64,000 nucleotides of DNA from AP-15 sp963724435. GTDB taxonomy: Bacteria > Pseudomonadota > Alphaproteobacteria > ATCC43930 > CGMCC-115725. The stretch covers positions 45,764 through 109,763 of the forward strand of contig CAVRUN010000017.1 in assembly GCA_963724435.1 (NCBI GenBank). Reading direction: 5' to 3'. Shown here piece by piece: positions 61,544 to 64,000 of the stretch (position 1 is its first letter; each line of letters opens with the position of its first letter). The notes beneath the pieces were generated by a model. It was not told the DNA's origin. It searched no databases and saw nothing but the letters and a program-made list of their open reading frames with translations. Position numbers and translations under genes: made by a program.

Positions 61544-61553
61544 TTCCGCCTGA

Positions 61554-61802
61554 TTAGCGCGCTGCTGCTGCGGGCTGCGGTTCTGGCTGCGGCTCGCCGT
61601 CGAGATCGAGGGTGATCGCGCGGCCATGCGTTTCGCGCGCCAGAAAAAGAAACGCGAACCCCACCAGCAACATACAGAAGGCGAGAAACATAAATGCCGG
61701 GAAGACCGCGTCCTGGGTCGCTTTTGGCAAGACAATGTTGGCGGTCCCGGCAATCAACGCCCAGTACAGCCCAAAACAATCGCTTGAAAGAAAGCCACCA
61801 AT
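61554..61802 (-). pseudogene. 3' remnant of an MFS-type transporter gene
   Basis: The frame encodes the last membrane helix and tail of a transporter: FPAFMFLAFCMLLVGFAFLF, then ARETHGR, a pattern seen at the end of sugar- and metabolite-type MFS permeases, and a Pro/Glu/Gln-rich C-terminus. The preceding eleven helices are absent; upstream the frame is antisense to the terminase remnant. It is a truncated leftover. Confidence 0.5.
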
Positions 61803-61831
61803 TCGCTTGCCTGTTACTTGGAAAAGCGGAC

Positions 61832-62304
61832 ATGAGAGTGGTTTACGGCCCGTCAACCTCGTTCAACCCAAGTCTCCCGCAGCCCGTCATCGATGCGGCG
61901 CTCGACGCCGACCCGGAGGCGGCATCATCCGAGTGGCTGTCGGTTGGCGGAGCGACCTATCCGATTTCTTAGACCGGGAGTTGATCGCCGCCGCGACCGA
62001 CCACGGCGTCGTCGTCCGGCCACCACATCCCGCCATCACGTACACAGCTTTTGCCGACCCGAGCGGCGGACGCGGCGACAGCTTCACCCTCGGTGTCGCG
62101 CACTCCGAGGGCAACGCTGTGATCCTCGATTGCCTCTCCGAGCGCCGGTCGCCGTTCGACCCTTCGGTCGTTGTCGTCGAAATAGCGCAACGTGTACGCG
62201 AGCATTGCGTGACTTGCGTCACTGATGACAGATACGCAGCCGGCTGGACCGTCGAGGGCTTCGCAAAGGAGGGCATCCCCTATCAAACCGAGCGAGCGCG
62301 ACCG
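61832..62304 (+). pseudogene. Phage terminase large-subunit remnant, frameshifted
   Basis: In one frame (61832-61938) VVYGPSTSFNPSLPQPVIDA and DPEAASSEWLS match the region between the ATPase and nuclease domains of phage terminase large subunits. Near 61939 the match moves by one base to WRSDLSDFLDRELI and then TYTAFADPSGGRGDSFTLG, VAHSEGNAVILDCL and TDDRYAAGWTVEGFAKEGI, the nuclease core. The ATPase part and the C-terminal end are absent, and no other packaging genes are near. At its 3' end it runs directly into the converging histidine-phosphatase remnant. Confidence 0.65.
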
Positions 62305-62666
62305 AAGCGCGGGGTCCGGCGCTTCCCCGCCGGGGCAGCCGTCGCGGAACAGTTGCCAGTCAGGGCGCTCCGCATAGATCTCAGCCCTGCGGCGACCCTC
62401 ATATTGGCCGTAGTCCCACTCGACTAGGTCGGGGTCGGTTTCGGCAGCGGCCCCAAAGCCGGCCGGTTCGCGGGTGCACAATGCGCGCCTTAACGGGCTG
62501 GTGAACACTTTGGCAAAAGCCAGCCCGTGCAACGTTCACCAAGGGCGCGGGCGTCGCGTTCGCCGCGTTCGGTTTTGGGGGCGGGTCTGTCCGTCCTAGC
62601 CGTATGCTGGCCGGAGAGGTTCCAGGCCGTCTCGCCGTGCCGAGCGAGGTAGACAACAGGAAGCAT
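62296..62666 (-). pseudogene. Histidine phosphatase remnant, frameshifted and truncated
   Basis: MLPVVYLARHGETAWNLSGQ and ALGERC are in one frame to about 62530, then LAFAKVFTSPLRRALCTREP, DLVEWDYGQYEGRR and RPDWQLFRDGCPGGEAPD follow in another frame. Together they form most of a histidine-phosphatase-family enzyme, but the second catalytic His block is missing; the sequence breaks off at about 62300, at the terminase remnant. Confidence 0.65.
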
Positions 62667-62777
62667 CTCGCTCCTGCGGTCATTCCACTCTTTAAAACGG
62701 GCAAGCGTCATTGGTGATGCCACACCGATCCACCCCGAACTCGTAGGCTGTAATTTCTAGATGCGATCCGCTGGTGA

Positions 62778-63471
62778 TCAGGTCGTCTCCAGGTAATGGT
62801 GCTTTATCGGACGCAGCGCGCCGTCGAGCTCGTAAACAAGTGGGGCGCCAGTCGGGATCTCGAGGCCGGGTATATCGTTGTCAGTGATACGATCGAGATA
62901 CTTCACAAGCGCGCGCAGGCTATTGCCGTGCGCGGCAACGAGCGCTGTCCGGTCTGATCGCAACTGCGGCACCAACACTCGGTCCCAATACGGCAGAAAG
63001 CGCGCGACGGTATCCTTCAGGCTCTCCGCTCTCGGCAGCTCTTCATCCGAAAGGGCCGCATACCGCCCATCGTGTCCAGGGAAGCGTTGGTCGCGGTCGT
63101 CGAGCGCTGGTGGCCGAGCGTCGTAGCTGCGGCGCCAGGCGTGCACCTGCTCTTCGCCATCTTGTGGGCGGTTTCTGCCTTGTTCAGGCCCTGCAGCGCA
63201 CCGTAGTGACGTTCGTTTAGGCGCCAGCTCGTATGGATCGGCAACCACATCCGATCGAGGTCATCGAGAACGATCGATAATGTGCGGATCGCGCGCTTCA
63301 GATAGGACGTACAGCACCAGTCCGGCAGGATTTTATGCGTCTTCAGGAGGGCCGTCGCCCGATGCGCTTCTTCGACGCCCTTGTCGGAGAGATTCGCGTC
63401 CGTCCAGCCGGTGAAACGGTTGTCGCGATTCCAACACTCTCGCCGTGCCTTAAAAGGATGAGCTGGATCAT
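62778..63471 (-). pseudogene. gpmA: 2,3-bisphosphoglycerate-dependent phosphoglycerate mutase, two frameshifts
   Basis: The start ATG at 63471 (GGAGAAG upstream) opens MIQLILLRHGES; then the match shifts to WNRDNRFTGWTDANLSDKG and LNERHYGALQGLNKAETAHK, and near 63170 it shifts again to EEQVHAWRRSYDARPPALDD, then AAHGNSLRALVKYL and GLEIPTGAPLVYEL to the end. All domains of GpmA are present, so only two single-base shifts (near 63430 and 63170) break it. Either the gene is freshly inactivated or the sequence has errors there. Confidence 0.7.
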
Positions 63472-63578
63472 GATCTTCTCCGGGTGAACACCCCTCAAGG
63501 GGTGCGGGAGCTTCGCCGCTATGGGTGGAACCCCCGACAGAATGCCCATTTTCCAAAAGGGACGGCGTTGACCGCAGC

Positions 63579-63992
63579 TCAACGAACTGTCACGACGACC
63601 ACCCGGTTCTGGCGCAGACGTACACCTTCGCCCGTCAATACCCGCAGGTAATCGGACGCCTTTGGGGCGATGCGGTCTGCTGCGACACCCGCACCGACGA
63701 GGTAGTTCCGGACCGCGTTCGCCCGCAACGACGCGAGCTTGGCACCCTCGGTTTCCTGGCTGTCACTGCCTCCCGTCACGTCAAAATTTACGAAGCGGCA
63801 TTTCCAGGCGTCCACCAGGTCATTAAGCGCCTTTCGGTTGTCGGCACTGAGCCAGCCCTTCTGAGCGCCGTACTCCAGCACGTAAGCCCGTGGCGCATTT
63901 TCCGGCGGGATTGGCATGTCGATCGTCAGGCCTGCCCGGAAACGCCAAGGCCGATGCCGGTCGTCTGCGCATCGAGTTCGATCATAACGCAC
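63579..63992 (-). CDS. OmpA-like domain protein, 3' part (incomplete)
   Basis: The frame from about 63935 down carries an OmpA/peptidoglycan-binding domain: NFDVTGGSDSQETEGAKLAS, LRANAVRNYLVGAGVAADRI and RLRQNRVVVVTVR at the end. The residues before it (about 1-20) are not family-like, so the gene may be shifted or continue outside the window in another frame. Key residues typical of the domain (TD in place of SD, NRR in place of QNR) differ slightly. Anchors outer membrane to the cell wall in relatives. Confidence 0.5.
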   Translation of the reverse strand: MRYDRTRCADDRHRPWRFRAGLTIDMPIPPENAPRAYVLEYGAQKGWLSADNRKALNDLVDAWKCRFVNFDVTGGSDSQETEGAKLASLRANAVRNYLVGAGVAADRIAPKASDYLRVLTGEGVRLRQNRVVVVTVR

Positions 63993-64000
63993 TTGCAGGT

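Noticed and set aside
61832..62304. An intact prophage at the right end
   Set aside because: Only a broken terminase piece is present; no capsid, tail, portal, integrase or attachment site is seen in the window.
63935..64000. Plus-strand OmpA-like start (LRIEFDHNALAG) at the window end
   Set aside because: It overlaps the minus-strand OmpA-like frame, is cut by the window edge and is too short to judge; it may be a chance reading.
1..64000. tRNA, rRNA or CRISPR array
   Set aside because: No cloverleaf with a T-loop GTTCGA-type core and acceptor pairing, no rRNA-like sequence and no regularly spaced repeats were found on reading both strands.

Overview
The window looks like a chromosomal segment of a high-GC alphaproteobacterium, possibly of the Rhodospirillales or Hyphomicrobiales type; the exact lineage cannot be fixed from this stretch. 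Reasons: the gene families (Bpt, TrmJ, CysS, CysE, DUF2092, RMD1/DUF155, YehZYXW, YXWGXW-repeat protein), frequent GTG/TTG starts, many 4-bp ATGA/GTGA gene overlaps, and an intergenic palindromic repeat of a kind common in such genomes. I see no tRNA, rRNA, CRISPR array or intact insertion sequence.

Layout. 0.4-7.5 kb: cysE, a large secreted TIGR03790-like protein, then a molybdopterin oxidoreductase followed by a VWA protein and a membrane-anchored J-domain protein. 7.5-16.3 kb: transglutaminase-like protein, acetate-type transporter, a translationally coupled pair (phasin-like protein and ClpP-like protein), EcsC, an MFS and an AI-2E permease, RMD1 and creatininase families. 16.4-19.2 kb: a minus-strand cluster cysS, orphan toxin-like gene, immunity-like gene, trmJ. 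19.3-31.1 kb: luciferase-like oxidoreductases, LrgA/LrgB, secreted proteins, SDR, HpaB-type monooxygenase, VOC, PcaB-like lyase and Bpt, interspersed with decayed genes (vapC, an IS630 transposase, an isochorismatase-type hydrolase). 31.1-38.6 kb: alcohol dehydrogenase, flavin amine oxidase, histidine phosphatase and a complete potFGHI polyamine uptake operon; import and oxidation of polyamines may be linked. 38.6-47.3 kb: GST, FAD monooxygenase, EthD-like protein, ppa, VOC, enoyl-CoA hydratase, dihydropyrimidinase and cell-envelope proteins. 47.4-52.5 kb: HdeD, then thiE with an osmF-yehYXW-type ABC transporter in the E. coli gene order. 52.8-61.5 kb: NHL protein, DUF502, M81 protease, ketopantoate reductase family, carboxymuconolactone decarboxylase family, haem peroxidase, a secreted EndoU-type nuclease with a coupled immunity-like gene, and a Nudix hydrolase.

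61.5-64 kb is a decay island: an MFS remnant, a frameshifted phage terminase remnant abutting a frameshifted histidine-phosphatase remnant, a gpmA copy with two frameshifts, and an OmpA-like 3' part at the edge.

The most interesting content is two separate toxin/immunity-like pairs that are not attached to large polymorphic-toxin proteins: a BECR/tRNase-like pair wedged between cysS and trmJ (17.2-17.8 kb), and a signal-peptide-bearing EndoU plus partner (59.9-60.8 kb) next to a perfect CRP-type palindrome.
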